DNA of 64,000 bases from Lentzea guizhouensis (GCF_001701025.1 NZ_CP016793.1:5456001-5520000), one strand, 5' to 3'; shown: positions 7,713 to 16,966, numbered from the stretch's first letter. The notes: generated by a model from the letters alone, not told the origin. A program made the numbers and translations.

Positions 7713-8873
7713 GTGGACCAGGCCGCGTTGGACACGTGGGAGCGCAAGCTCGCTTCCGTCGCACACGTGATCCCGTACTTCGTGCTGACCGTGACGACCG
7801 TGCTGTACACGATCTTCACCGAGCAGTCGGTGGCGGAGCGCTGGTTCACCTACGGCGTCGTGGCGTTCGGCTACGCGTGGATGCTGTGGTGGTTCACGCT
7901 GCACCCGCGGTGGCGCGGCCGGGCCGAGCTGATGGCCGTGTTCGTGGCAGGCATGGTCGTCTTCTACGCGGTCCTCGGCATGCGCGAGCACTGGTTCGGC
8001 GCCGTGTCCTACGCGGTGTACATCTACGCGAGCGAGGTGCTGCGCCCGCGCTGGATGTTCTTCGCGACGGCGGGCACGGCCGTGCTGGCGACCCTGTCGT
8101 TGTTCGGCGGCTACCCACCACCGGAGGCACGTGCGGCGTTCTGGCTGCTGCTGCTCGTCTTCGTGACGGTCGCGTGCGTGTTCACGTTCGTCGGCTACGT
8201 GACGACCGAACAGGCCCGCCTGCGCAAGGTGCTGCTGGAGGAGAACTCCGGCCTGCAGGCGCAGCTGCTGGTGCAGGCCCACGAGGCGGGCGTGCAGGAC
8301 GAGCGGCAGCGGATGGCCGGCGAGATCCACGACACCCTGGCCCAGGACCTGGCGGGCATCATCACGCAGCTGTCCGCGGCGACTTCGGCCGACTGGGAAC
8401 GCCGCGTCGAGCAAGCCGTGTCGCTGGCGCGCTCCGGCCTGGACGAGGCCCGCCGCTCCGTCCACGCCCTGCGCCCACCCGCACTGGACGAGGCCGCACT
8501 GCCGGAAGCACTCGGCGAGGTGGCGTCGGGCTGGTCGTCCCTGCACGGCGTCCCCGTGTCGGTGACCCTGACCGGCTCGGCGCGCGTCATGCACCCCGAG
8601 GTCGAGGTCGCCCTGCTGCGCACCGCCCAGGAGGCCCTCGCCAACATCGCCAAGCACGCCTCCGCCTCGCGCGTGGGCCTGACCCTGTCGTACATGGAGG
8701 ACGTGGTGACCCTGGACGTGCGCGACGACGGCTGCGGCTTCGACCTGGCGCGGCCTTCGGATGGCTTCGGCCTGACGGCGATGCGGCACCGGGTGTCGCG
8801 GTTGTCCGGGGCGCTGGACGTGGAGTCGGAGCTGGGGGCGGGGACGGCGATCTCGGCACGGGTGCCGGCGTGA
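7713..8873 (+). CDS. Sensor histidine kinase (NarL/DesK type)
   Basis: A 386-residue kinase with a GTG start at 7713. The N-terminal half has five or six predicted membrane helices. The HisKA_3 dimerisation segment is RQRMAGEIHDTLAQDLAGI, with the phospho-acceptor His in EIHDT, followed by a HATPase_c domain with EALANIAKHA (N-box) and DDGCGFD (G1 box). It is encoded between the exporter and its response regulator, so it probably senses the transported compound or membrane stress and controls these genes. Confidence 0.9.
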   Translation: MDQAALDTWERKLASVAHVIPYFVLTVTTVLYTIFTEQSVAERWFTYGVVAFGYAWMLWWFTLHPRWRGRAELMAVFVAGMVVFYAVLGMREHWFGAVSYAVYIYASEVLRPRWMFFATAGTAVLATLSLFGGYPPPEARAAFWLLLLVFVTVACVFTFVGYVTTEQARLRKVLLEENSGLQAQLLVQAHEAGVQDERQRMAGEIHDTLAQDLAGIITQLSAATSADWERRVEQAVSLARSGLDEARRSVHALRPPALDEAALPEALGEVASGWSSLHGVPVSVTLTGSARVMHPEVEVALLRTAQEALANIAKHASASRVGLTLSYMEDVVTLDVRDDGCGFDLARPSDGFGLTAMRHRVSRLSGALDVESELGAGTAISARVPA

Positions 8874-8945
8874 GGCGACAGGAGCTCCAGTTGAGGGTCG
8901 GGGTTGGCACAGGTGCCGGCACGGGGTGGCGGGAGCCGGTGCCGG
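8861..8945 (+). repeat. Three copies of GGTGCCGG around the kinase stop codon
   Basis: GGTGCCGG occurs at 8861-8868, 8912-8919 and 8938-8945, with the middle copy inside a perfect 10-bp palindrome (GTGCCGGCAC, 8913-8922). The copies span the end of the kinase gene and the 121-base gap before the response regulator. They may be an mRNA structure or simply repeat drift in GC-rich sequence. Confidence 0.35.
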
Positions 8946-8994
8946 GAGTCGGGCGTGGTGCGGCTGTGAGGACTGTGTGGACTGTGGTGAGCGC

Positions 8995-9618
8995 GTGATC
9001 CGTCTCGTGATCGTCGACGACCACCCGGTCGTCCGCGACGGCCTGCGCGGCATGCTCGCCTCGCCGTCGTTCGAGGTCATCGGCGAGGCTGCCTCCGGCG
9101 ACGAGGCCGTGGCCGTCGTCGAGGCCCTCTCGCCCGACGTGGTGCTCATGGACCTGCGCATGCCCGGCTCCGACGGCCTCTCCGCCATCGAACGCCTCCG
9201 CGACCACCCCTGCCGCATCCTGGTGCTCACCACCTACGACACCGACCGCGACGTCCTGCCCGCCATCAAGGCCGGCGCCACCGGCTACCTGCTGAAGGAC
9301 ACCCCGCGCGACGAGCTGCACCGCGCGATCGTCGCCGCCTCCGCCGGCGAGGCCGTGCTCTCGCCCGCGGTCGCGACCCGGTTGCTGGGCCAGGTCCGCA
9401 CACCGGCCGAGGAACCGTTGTCGGCGCGGGAGCTGGACGTGCTGGCCCTGGTGGCGCGCGGGTTGACGAACCGGGCGGTGGCGGCGGCGTTGTTCATCTC
9501 GGAGGCCACCGTGAAGACGCACCTGCTGCACGTCTACGCCAAGCTCGGCGTCTCCGACCGGGCGGCGGCCGTGGCGGTGGCGTACGAGCGCGGGTTGTTG
9601 CGGGGGAGAGGGCGTTGA
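8995..9618 (+). CDS. NarL/LuxR family response regulator
   Basis: A 207-residue two-domain response regulator. The receiver domain has IVDDHPVVRDGLRG at the start and VVLMDLRMPG holding the phosphorylated Asp; a LuxR-type helix-turn-helix follows (LSARELDVLALVARGLTNRA and VKTHLLHVYAKLGV). I chose GTG 8995 because it is directly followed by the conserved IRLVIVDDH. It forms a pair with the kinase upstream. Its stop overlaps the TTG start of the next gene (TTGA), suggesting translational coupling. Confidence 0.9.
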   Translation: MIRLVIVDDHPVVRDGLRGMLASPSFEVIGEAASGDEAVAVVEALSPDVVLMDLRMPGSDGLSAIERLRDHPCRILVLTTYDTDRDVLPAIKAGATGYLLKDTPRDELHRAIVAASAGEAVLSPAVATRLLGQVRTPAEEPLSARELDVLALVARGLTNRAVAAALFISEATVKTHLLHVYAKLGVSDRAAAVAVAYERGLLRGRGR

Positions 9619-9993
9619 TCCCGAGCTACGCGGGTTACGAGTGGGACGGGCAGCTGGTGGACGGCTCGGTCTACCTCGACCGGTCGCTCTTCTGGCCGGG
9701 CCACCTCGTGGCGAGCGTGCCGTACGAGACGTTCGTCCGGGCGGGAAGCCGGGAGGTCAGAAACCAGCTGGCCGGGGGAGCTGTGGGCGGGGGAGCGGCG
9801 GCCGGTGTTCATGGTGCCGGTGGGATCCGCGAGGTGGCAGCGGCGTGACGGCGTCCGCATCTGGCAGGGCGACCTCAGCTACCGCAACCCGGACCAGGCG
9901 TTCGCGCTCAACGGCCTGCGACTCGCCGCGATCAGCGCGGCACTGGACCCGAAGACGGTGGTGCCGGGTCTGGATGGTGGTCAGACCCGGTAG
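9615..9993 (+). pseudogene. Small unknown protein, frameshifted at a G5 run
   Basis: The gene begins at TTG 9615, coupled to the response regulator stop. The first frame reads IPSYAGYEWDGQLVDGSVYL through REVRNQLAG, then meets a run of five G at 9774-9778. Removing one G lets the protein continue through ELWAGERRPVFMVPVGSARW and RIWQGDLSYRNPDQAF to a stop at 9991-9993, giving about 125 residues. Both halves have coherent amino acid composition, so this is one gene with a one-base insertion, through either mutation or a homopolymer sequencing error. I do not recognise the family. Its position suggests a role with the exporter/two-component system. Confidence 0.6.
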
Positions 9994-10002
9994 AGCAGCG
10001 GC

Positions 10003-10053
10003 GTTGCCGTCCCCCCGCGGCGGGACCGACTCGGTCCCGCCGCCTGCGGCAAC
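10003..10053. terminator. Strong bidirectional hairpin
   Basis: A 12-bp perfect stem (10017-10028 with 10032-10043) is extended by an outer 7-bp pair (10003-10009 with 10047-10053). It lies between the plus-strand gene ending at 9993 and the minus-strand purine operon ending at 10071, so it can terminate transcription from both sides. Confidence 0.7.
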
Positions 10054-10070
10054 TCCCCCTTGCCACTCCC

Positions 10071-10457
10071 TCACCCCTCGGTGTGCAAGAAGGCCTGCCA
10101 GTCACCGAGATACGAGATGTCCTCCAGGTCACCCGATCGGAGCAACGGGTCGACCACCGCGTCGCGCAGCACGGTGGCCAGTGCGGCGCTGCCGTCCTCC
10201 AGTTCGATGACGCCGATCTCCAGCTCCGGCGGCTCCGCCGGGACGAGGTGGTCGCGCAGGACCTTCAGCGGCAGGTCGTAGAGCTCACCGACCACCGCGG
10301 CCGTGCCCGACTCGTGCATGGCGGGGAAGGTGCCCCGCACCGAGAAGTACCGGTACCTCGGGGCACTGCGGGCTCGGCACACCATCGGCGTGCCCTGCAG
10401 CTGTGCGTGCAGCGGGCCGCCCCGCATGCCGCCGCCGTTGAGGAAGATCAGCGCCAT
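10071..10457 (-). CDS. AtzF C-terminal-like / gamma-glutamylcyclotransferase-fold protein
   Basis: A 128-residue protein resembling the free-standing C-terminal domain of allophanate hydrolase (AtzF), which has a gamma-glutamylcyclotransferase-like fold. It opens with IFLNGGGMRGGPLHAQL, and has a APRYRYFSV strand and an IGVIELEDGSAA segment. The start ATG 10457 follows a GAGGAG ribosome site. It is the last gene of the purine operon, where such domains are thought to act on ureido/allophanate-type intermediates; its own activity is not established. Its first 173 bases are also inside the xdhC reading frame. Confidence 0.7.
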   Translation of the reverse strand: MALIFLNGGGMRGGPLHAQLQGTPMVCRARSAPRYRYFSVRGTFPAMHESGTAAVVGELYDLPLKVLRDHLVPAEPPELEIGVIELEDGSAALATVLRDAVVDPLLRSGDLEDISYLGDWQAFLHTEG

Positions 10458-11370
10458 CTCGCTCCTCGGTGTCGTGGTGGATCGGGGTGGACAGGTCGGA
10501 CAGGAACGCCCCGGTCCCGCCGTGGCGCAGGGCCACCAGTTCGGCGGCGATCGACACCGCGGTCTCGGCCGGGGTGCGGCCGCCGAGGTCGAGGCCGATC
10601 GGGGAACGCAGGCGGGCCAGTGCCGCGGCGGGAACGCCGGCCTCGCGCAGCCGGTCGAGTCGTTCCAGGTGCGTGCGACGGGAGCCCATCGCGCCCACGA
10701 ACGCCAGCGGGCGGGACAAGGCCTCCGCCAGCACCGGGATGTCGAACTTCGGGTCGTGGGTCAGCACGACCACGGCCGTCGCCGCGTCGGTGCGAGTCGA
10801 CGCCAGGTAGCGGTGCGGCCAGTCCACGACGACCTCGTGCGCGGCGGGGAAGCGTTCCGGGGTCGCGAAGACCGGGCGGGCGTCGCACACCGTCACGTGG
10901 TAGCCGAGGAACCGGCCGATCTCGGCCACGGCGGCGGCGTGGTCGATGGCGCCGAACACGAGCAGTCGCGGCGGCGGCAGCCAGGTTTCAGTGAACACGC
11001 GGTCCTCGAAGCAGAACCGCACCGACACCGGCAAAGAGTCCACAGAAGCCTGAAGTGCCGCACGCAACGACGGACTGTCGCGCTGCACGAGAACGTCCAG
11101 CGAGCCGCCGCACGTCAGACCGACCGAGAACGCCGTGTCGTCGGAGTACCCGAACGTGGCAAAAGCAGCTTCAGAAGTCTCGAGCACCGTGCACGCCAGG
11201 TCGTGGACCTCGGCCTCCACGCAGCCGCCGGACACGCTGCCGATCACCTCGCCGGACGGGCCGACCGCCATCGCGGCGCCGACCGGGCGGGGCGCGCTGC
11301 CCCGCACGGCCACCACCGAGGCGACCGCGAACCGGTCCCACGACAGCAACGTCGAAGCCAGGTCACGCAT
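10285..11370 (-). CDS. xdhC: XdhC family molybdenum cofactor insertion/maturation protein
   Basis: XdhC proteins bind and sulfurate molybdenum cofactor for xanthine dehydrogenase. The N-terminal domain has VRGSAPRPVGAAMAV and SVSGGCVEAEV. The C-terminal Rossmann domain starts at LLVFGAIDHAAAVAEIGRFL and ends with LDLGGRTPAETAVSIAAELV. ATG 11370 has a GGGAGG site 4 bases upstream. The family normally ends just after the PIH motif (here PIHHD), but this frame runs on for about 60 low-complexity residues overlapping the next gene by 173 bases. The natural stop may have been lost by mutation or a base error near 10460. Confidence 0.85.
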   Translation of the reverse strand: MRDLASTLLSWDRFAVASVVAVRGSAPRPVGAAMAVGPSGEVIGSVSGGCVEAEVHDLACTVLETSEAAFATFGYSDDTAFSVGLTCGGSLDVLVQRDSPSLRAALQASVDSLPVSVRFCFEDRVFTETWLPPPRLLVFGAIDHAAAVAEIGRFLGYHVTVCDARPVFATPERFPAAHEVVVDWPHRYLASTRTDAATAVVVLTHDPKFDIPVLAEALSRPLAFVGAMGSRRTHLERLDRLREAGVPAAALARLRSPIGLDLGGRTPAETAVSIAAELVALRHGGTGAFLSDLSTPIHHDTEERDGADLPQRRRHAGRPAARTAAGHADGVPSPQCPEVPVLLGAGHLPRHARVGHGRGGR

Positions 11371-11427
11371 CGAACCTCCCAAGCAGAGGGGCTCGGCCGG
11401 GTGGCCGCCCGGCCAAGCCCCGGAACG

Positions 11428-12831
11428 TCACCCGCCGGTGATCACGTCCACGCCGAAGTACACGGCGAACATCAGCGCGAGACCGGTCATCAGCCAGCCG
11501 GGCCAGCGGCCCTTGCAGATGCGCAGCACCACGTAGGACACGAGGCCCGCGCCGATGCCGTTGGTGATCGAGTAGGTGAACGGGATGATGGCCACGGTGA
11601 GGAACACCGGGATGGTGTAGTCCGTCTCGTGCCAGGGGATGCGGCGGATCTGCGTCATCATCAGCCCGCCGATCACCACCAGCGCCGGTGCCGCTGCCTG
11701 CGCGGGCACGACGGTGGCGAGCGGGGTGAACAGCAGTGCCACCAGGAACAGTCCGCCGGTGACCACCGAGGCCAGGCCGGTCCGGGCGCCTTCGCCAACG
11801 CCCGCCGCTGACTCCAGGAACACGGTGTTCGGTGCCGATCCCGTGACACCACCGGCAATGGCGCCGGCGCCGTCGACCATCAGGATCTTGCCCATGCCCT
11901 CGACCTTGCCGTCCTTCGTGAGCCCGGCCTCGTCCGACACCGAGGTGATCGTGCCCATCGCGTCGAAGAAGCCGGACAGCACGAGCGTGAACAGGAAGAT
12001 CGTCGCCGCGATCACACCGGCCGACACGAACCCGCCGAACAGGTCGATCCGCCCGAACAACCCGAAGTCGGGGTGCCCGACGACCGACGAGGGCAGCGTC
12101 GGCGTCACGAGTCCCCAGTTCGACACGGTGAACACCGAGTTCACGACGACGGCCACGACCGTCGCCACCACGATGCTGATCAGCACCGCGCCGGGCACCC
12201 CGCGGGCCATCAGCACGATCATCAGCAGCAGGCCGAGGCAGAAGATCACGATCGGCCAGCCGCTGAGGTGGCCGTCGACGCCCATGCGGACCGGCACCGT
12301 CGACCCGACGGCGTCCGGCGTGCGGGTCACGAAACCGGCGGAGACCAGTCCCACCAACGCGATGTAGAGGCCGATGCCCACGGTGATCGCGATCTTCAAC
12401 GGCTCCGGGATCGCGTTGATGATCCGTTCGCGGACACCGGAGACGGCCATGACCACGATGCACACGCCCTCCAGCACCACCAGGCCGAAGGCCTGCGCCC
12501 ACGTCATGGTCGGTGCCATCTGGAACGCCACCACGCCGTTCACGCCGAGGCCGGCCGCGATCGCCAGCGGTGCGTTGCCGACCAGTCCCATGAGGACGGT
12601 CATCACGCCGGCCGCGAGCGCGGTGGCCGTGGTGATCTCGGCGATGGTGAGCTTGGCGCCGGTGATGTCGGCGGAGGCACCGAGGATCAGCGGGTTGAGC
12701 AGGACGATGTACGACATCGCGACGAACGTCGTGATGCCACCGCGGACCTCGCGGCTGAACGTGCTGCCACGTTCGGTGATGCGGAAGAACTGGTCGAAGG
12801 CAGACGACTGCCGCGTCCGTAACTGGGTCAT
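11428..12831 (-). CDS. NCS2 family (AzgA-like) purine permease
   Basis: A 467-residue, 12-14 helix transporter of the AzgA/PbuG type, which imports guanine, hypoxanthine or adenine with protons. Family marks include GSTFSREVRGGITTFVAMSY at the N-terminus, a GLGVNGVVAF segment, and GSAPNTVFLESAAGVGEGAR in the core. ATG 12831 is preceded by GGGAAAGG at good spacing; an ATG at 12846 is less well placed. It sits between guanine deaminase and xdhC in the purine operon and probably supplies substrate to it. Confidence 0.9.
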   Translation of the reverse strand: MTQLRTRQSSAFDQFFRITERGSTFSREVRGGITTFVAMSYIVLLNPLILGASADITGAKLTIAEITTATALAAGVMTVLMGLVGNAPLAIAAGLGVNGVVAFQMAPTMTWAQAFGLVVLEGVCIVVMAVSGVRERIINAIPEPLKIAITVGIGLYIALVGLVSAGFVTRTPDAVGSTVPVRMGVDGHLSGWPIVIFCLGLLLMIVLMARGVPGAVLISIVVATVVAVVVNSVFTVSNWGLVTPTLPSSVVGHPDFGLFGRIDLFGGFVSAGVIAATIFLFTLVLSGFFDAMGTITSVSDEAGLTKDGKVEGMGKILMVDGAGAIAGGVTGSAPNTVFLESAAGVGEGARTGLASVVTGGLFLVALLFTPLATVVPAQAAAPALVVIGGLMMTQIRRIPWHETDYTIPVFLTVAIIPFTYSITNGIGAGLVSYVVLRICKGRWPGWLMTGLALMFAVYFGVDVITGG

Positions 12832-12935
12832 GACGGCCTTTCCCATGCCGGTGGGCGCGTTCCAACGCCGGAACGCAATTAAGCGATGCAAGCTCCGGTC
12901 AGCAGATAGAAGGCTTGTGGCCTCAGTGGTCCAGC

Positions 12936-13397
12936 TCAGTAGTCGATGCGGGTCGCGAGTGACTTCCAGGCGGTGAACGGGGCGTTGTCCTCGCCTGTGG
13001 AGATCTGGTGCACGGGCAGGTCCCACTCGTCGCGGGACCTGCTGAACAGTTCGTAGAACTCGCGGTCGTCGAACCCGGCCGCCGCCGCGTCGTCCCGGTC
13101 CGCGGCGTAGACCACACGGTCAACGCGGGCCCACAGAGCAGCGGACAGGCACAGCGGACACGGTTCGCACGAAGAAATCAGCGTGCAGCCGGTCAGCTTG
13201 AAGTCGCCGAGCACCTGGCAGGCCGCGCGGATCGCGACGACCTCGGCGTGGGCGGTGGGGTCGAGCGTGGGCGTGACCTGGTTGACGCCGGTCGCGATGA
13301 CCTGGCCGGCGCGGACGATCATCGCGCCGAACGGGCCGCCACCGGAGGCCACGTTGCGGGTGGCCAGGTCGATGGTGGCGAGCAGATGTGCGTTCAC
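12936..13397 (-). CDS. Nucleoside/guanine deaminase (CDA fold)
   Basis: A 153-residue zinc deaminase of the cytidine-deaminase superfamily, similar in size to GuaD. The zinc site is visible as HAE (in DPTAHAEVVAI) and PCPLC (in SSCEPCPLCLSA), with Glu of HAE as the proton shuttle. The C-terminal RSRDEWDLPVHQI region is typical of the guanine deaminase branch. In the purine operon it would convert guanine to xanthine for xanthine dehydrogenase. Guanine specificity is inferred from context. Confidence 0.85.
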   Translation of the reverse strand: MNAHLLATIDLATRNVASGGGPFGAMIVRAGQVIATGVNQVTPTLDPTAHAEVVAIRAACQVLGDFKLTGCTLISSCEPCPLCLSAALWARVDRVVYAADRDDAAAAGFDDREFYELFSRSRDEWDLPVHQISTGEDNAPFTAWKSLATRIDY

Positions 13398-13430
13398 AGC
13401 GGGGAACTCTCCAGAGTGGTGGAACGGGAC

Positions 13431-15617
13431 TCAGGTACCGGTGAGGTGTTCCGGGCGGACCGGGACGCGGGTGAGCGCCAGGCCGGTCGCCGCGCGGATC
13501 GCCGCCACGATCGCCGGGGTCGACGAGATGGTGGGCGGTTCGCCGACGCCGCGCAGGCCGTAGGGGGCGTGCGGGTCGGCGAGCTCGAGCACGTCGATGC
13601 TCATGGGAGGCATGTCGAGCACGGTCGGGATGAGGTAGTCGGTGAACGACGGGTTGCGCACCTTGCCGCCGGAGGTCTGGATCTCCTCCATCACGGCGAG
13701 GCCGAGGCCCTGGGCGGAACCACCCTGGATCTGCCCGATCACGGCCTGCGGGTTCAGCGCCTTGCCGACGTCCTGCGCGCAGTCCAGCGCCACCACGCGC
13801 ACCAGCCCCAGGTCCACGTCGACGTCGACCACGGCACGGTGGGCCGCGAAGCCGTACTGGACGTGCGCGTTGCCCTGGCCCGTCTCGGGATCGAGCGCCT
13901 CGGTCGCGCGGTGCCGCCATTCGACGGTCTCGTCGATCACCTCGTCGCCGATGTCCGTGCGGTCCTGCAGCTTGTCGCGAACGGCCAGGCAGGCGGCACG
14001 GACAGCGCCACCGGTCACGTACGTCTGGCGTGACGCGGACGTGGAACCGCCGTTGCCGATCGAGGTGTCCATCGGCAGCACGGTCACGGTCTCGATGCCG
14101 AGCTCGGTCCGCACGATCTGCTGCATGATCGTCACCAGACCCTGGCCGACCTCGCACGCGGCCGTGTGCACCGCCGCGACCAGCTCGCCGTTGACCATCG
14201 AGACGCGCACCCGCGCGGTCGAGTAGTCGTCGTAGCCCTCGGAGAAGCAGATGTTCTTGATGCCGACGGCGTAACCGACGCCGCGCACGACACCCTCGCC
14301 GTGCGTGGTGTTCGAGACACCACCGGGCAGCTCGCGGATGTCGGCCGACATCCCGGCCGGCAACGGCTTGTCCTGCACCAGCTTCAGCAGCTGCGCGACC
14401 GGTGCCGCCGAGTCGACGACCTGCCCGGTCGGCATCACCGAGCCCTCGGTCATCGCGTTGCGGATCCGGATGTCGACCGGCGACATGCCCAGTGCTTCGG
14501 CCAGTTTGTCCATTTGCGACTCGTAGGCGAAACCTGCCTGCACGGCGCCGAAACCGCGCATCGCACCGCACGGCGGGTTGTTCGTGTAGAGGCCGTACGC
14601 GTCGATCGTGATGTTGTCGACCTCGTACGGCCCGACGCCCAGCGTCGCCGCGTTCGCCACGACAGCGGGAGTCGAGGAGGCGTACGCACCACCGTCCAGG
14701 TACATGCGAGTGCGGACATAGACCAGCTTGCCGGTGTGGTCGGCGCCGTGCTCGTAGTACAGCACGGCCGGGTGCCGGTGCACGTGCCCGTAGAACGACT
14801 CCTCGCGGTTGTAGACCATCTTGACCGGCTTGCCGGTGTGCAGCGCCAGCAGGCAGGCGTGCACCTGCATCGACAGGTCCTCCCGGCCGCCGAACGCGCC
14901 ACCGACGCCGGACAGCGTCAGCCGCACCTGTTCCTCCGGCAGACCCAGTGCGGACGCCACCTGCGCACGGTCGACGTGCAGCCACTGCGTCGCGATGTAC
15001 AGGTCGATCGACCCGTCGGCCGCCGGCACCGCGAGCCCCGACTCCGGCCCGAGGAACGCCTGGTCCTGCATGCCGACCTCGTACCGGCCGGTGACCACGA
15101 CGTCCGCGGTGACGTCCTGGGAGCCACGGCGGATCGGCACGTGCCGCACGAGGTTCCCGCCGGGGTGCAACGGGGTGTCGTCCGCCGCGGTCTCCATGTC
15201 CACCACGGGTTCGAGCACCTCGTACTCGACCACGATCTTCTTCATCGCCCGCAGCGCGGTCTCCGGGTGGTCCGCGCCGACCAGCGCGACCGGTTCACCC
15301 TGGTACCGCACGACGTCCACGGCCAGCACCGGCTGGTCCTTGTGCTCCAGCCCGTACAGGTTGCGGCCCGGCACGTCCGAGTGCGTGAGCACCGCGTACA
15401 CGCCCGGCACCTTCAACGCTTCCGTCAGGTCGACCGACGTGATGCGCGCGTACGGGTGCGGCGAGCGCAGGGTCGCGCCCCAGATCATGTCCTCGTGCCA
15501 CAGGTCCGACGAGTACGCGAACTCGCCGCGCACCTTGAGGTTGCCGTCGGGGCGCTGCGGTGACGTCCCGATGCCACCCGACACCGCGGAGGTGAGCTCG
15601 GTCGGAGTGAGGGTCAT
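13431..15617 (-). CDS. Xanthine dehydrogenase, molybdopterin-binding subunit
   Basis: A 728-residue large subunit carrying the molybdenum active site for oxidation of hypoxanthine and xanthine to urate. Features include the N-terminal a/b hammerhead (YARITSVDLTEALKVPGVYA), the cofactor loop GVGGAFGGREDLSMQ, an AMRGFGAVQAGFAYE segment, and GLRGVGEPPTIS near the C-terminus, which holds the catalytic glutamate. Its ATG overlaps the stop of the 8-oxoguanine deaminase gene by 4 bases (15614-15617). It assembles with the FAD and 2Fe-2S subunits encoded upstream in the same operon. Confidence 0.93.
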   Translation of the reverse strand: MTLTPTELTSAVSGGIGTSPQRPDGNLKVRGEFAYSSDLWHEDMIWGATLRSPHPYARITSVDLTEALKVPGVYAVLTHSDVPGRNLYGLEHKDQPVLAVDVVRYQGEPVALVGADHPETALRAMKKIVVEYEVLEPVVDMETAADDTPLHPGGNLVRHVPIRRGSQDVTADVVVTGRYEVGMQDQAFLGPESGLAVPAADGSIDLYIATQWLHVDRAQVASALGLPEEQVRLTLSGVGGAFGGREDLSMQVHACLLALHTGKPVKMVYNREESFYGHVHRHPAVLYYEHGADHTGKLVYVRTRMYLDGGAYASSTPAVVANAATLGVGPYEVDNITIDAYGLYTNNPPCGAMRGFGAVQAGFAYESQMDKLAEALGMSPVDIRIRNAMTEGSVMPTGQVVDSAAPVAQLLKLVQDKPLPAGMSADIRELPGGVSNTTHGEGVVRGVGYAVGIKNICFSEGYDDYSTARVRVSMVNGELVAAVHTAACEVGQGLVTIMQQIVRTELGIETVTVLPMDTSIGNGGSTSASRQTYVTGGAVRAACLAVRDKLQDRTDIGDEVIDETVEWRHRATEALDPETGQGNAHVQYGFAAHRAVVDVDVDLGLVRVVALDCAQDVGKALNPQAVIGQIQGGSAQGLGLAVMEEIQTSGGKVRNPSFTDYLIPTVLDMPPMSIDVLELADPHAPYGLRGVGEPPTISSTPAIVAAIRAATGLALTRVPVRPEHLTGT

Positions 15618-16966
15618 CGCGCTGCCTCCTGGAGCTTGGTGCCGGCGGCGGTGAGGTCACGCGCCAGCTCGTCGGTCGACGCCGTCAGCAGGACCCCGTC
15701 CCGCACCACGACCTCGCCGCCCACGACCAACAGTTTCACCGGCGGGGGAGTGCCGAGCACCAGTGCCGCCACCGGGTCCGCGATCCCCGCGTGGTCCAAT
15801 CCGGACAGGTCCCACACCGCGAGGTCGGCGACCTTGCCGGGCTCAACCGAACCCAGCGCGTCAGCCCGGCCCAGCACCTGCGCGCCGCCCATCGTGCCCA
15901 TCCACAACGCCTTGCGGGCGTCCAGCGCACCGGGACCGCCGCGCTGCCGTGCCTGGTAGAGCGCGGACCGCAGCTCCACGACCAGGCCACCGTCCTCGTT
16001 GGACGCCGCACCGTCGACGCCGAGCCCGACCGGCGCGCCCGCGTCCAGCAGGTCCCGCACCGGCGCGATGCCGGTGCCCAGCCGCCCGTTCGACGTCGGG
16101 CAGTGCGCCGACCCCGTCGAGGTCGCGCCGAGCCGCTTCACCGCGTCCGAGTTGAGGTGCACGGTGTGCGCGAGCCACACGTCCGGCCCCAGCCAGCCGA
16201 GCTGCTCGGCGTACTCGGTGGGCGTGCAGCCGTTCTCCGCCAGGCACTGCTCTTCCTCGTCGAGCGTCTCGGCGAGGTGCGTGTGCAGCCGGACTCCGTG
16301 CCGGCGGGCCAGTTCGGCGGCCCCGGTCATCAGCTCGCGCGACACCGAGAACGGCGAGCACGGCCCCACGGCGACGCGGACCAGCGCGTCGGCCGCGGTC
16401 GAGTGGTAGTCGCCGATCGCCTGCTCGGTGGCGATCAACGCGGCCTCGGTCTCCTCGACCAGGTTGTCCGGCGGCAGGCCACCGGAGGACTGGCCGCGGT
16501 CCATCGACCCGCGGATGGCCTCCAGCCGAATGCCGATCCTCCGCCCCGCCGACACCAGCGCGTCGAACACGTCTCCGCCACCGGACGGGAACACGTAGTG
16601 GTGGTCGGCGGCGAGCGTGCAACCCGTCAGCGCGAGCTTCGCGAGCCCGGCCGACGCGGCGGCGTGCGTGACCGAGTCGTCCAGCCCGCGCCACACCGGG
16701 TAGAGCGCGGTCAGCCACTCGAACAGGGTCGCGTCGGTCGCGAGCCCCCGCGTCGCCCACTGGTACAGGTGGTGGTGGGTGTTGATCAGCCCCGGCGTGA
16801 CCAGGCACGACGACGCGTCCACGTAGGTGTGCGCCTCGCCCGGCCGGGGCGCGGGGCCGGAGCCCACGGCCTGGATGCGCCCGTCCGCCACGACCACGTG
16901 CCCCGAGGCGTGCTCGGTCCCGGCCGAATCCACAGTGGACACCGCACAGCGGTCGATGACGATCAT
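15614..16966 (-). CDS. 8-oxoguanine deaminase (amidohydrolase)
   Basis: A 450-residue metal-dependent amidohydrolase. Metal ligands and motifs of the family are present: LINTHHHLYQWATRG near residue 65, ADHHYVFPSG, HTHLAETLDEE and GVDGAASNEDGG. The GLATDATLFEWLTALYPVW segment matches 8-oxoguanine deaminases, which turn 8-oxoguanine into urate. The start overlaps the 2Fe-2S subunit stop and the end overlaps the Mo subunit start (ATGA at both ends), so it is embedded inside the xanthine dehydrogenase genes. A related atrazine-chlorohydrolase/guanine deaminase activity cannot be excluded. Confidence 0.85.
   Translation of the reverse strand: MIVIDRCAVSTVDSAGTEHASGHVVVADGRIQAVGSGPAPRPGEAHTYVDASSCLVTPGLINTHHHLYQWATRGLATDATLFEWLTALYPVWRGLDDSVTHAAASAGLAKLALTGCTLAADHHYVFPSGGGDVFDALVSAGRRIGIRLEAIRGSMDRGQSSGGLPPDNLVEETEAALIATEQAIGDYHSTAADALVRVAVGPCSPFSVSRELMTGAAELARRHGVRLHTHLAETLDEEEQCLAENGCTPTEYAEQLGWLGPDVWLAHTVHLNSDAVKRLGATSTGSAHCPTSNGRLGTGIAPVRDLLDAGAPVGLGVDGAASNEDGGLVVELRSALYQARQRGGPGALDARKALWMGTMGGAQVLGRADALGSVEPGKVADLAVWDLSGLDHAGIADPVAALVLGTPPPVKLLVVGGEVVVRDGVLLTASTDELARDLTAAGTKLQEAAR

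Noticed and set aside
11383..12935. Possible purine riboswitch near the NCS2 permease
   Set aside because: The 104-base gap upstream of the permease shows no conserved purine or guanidine riboswitch core that I can recognise.
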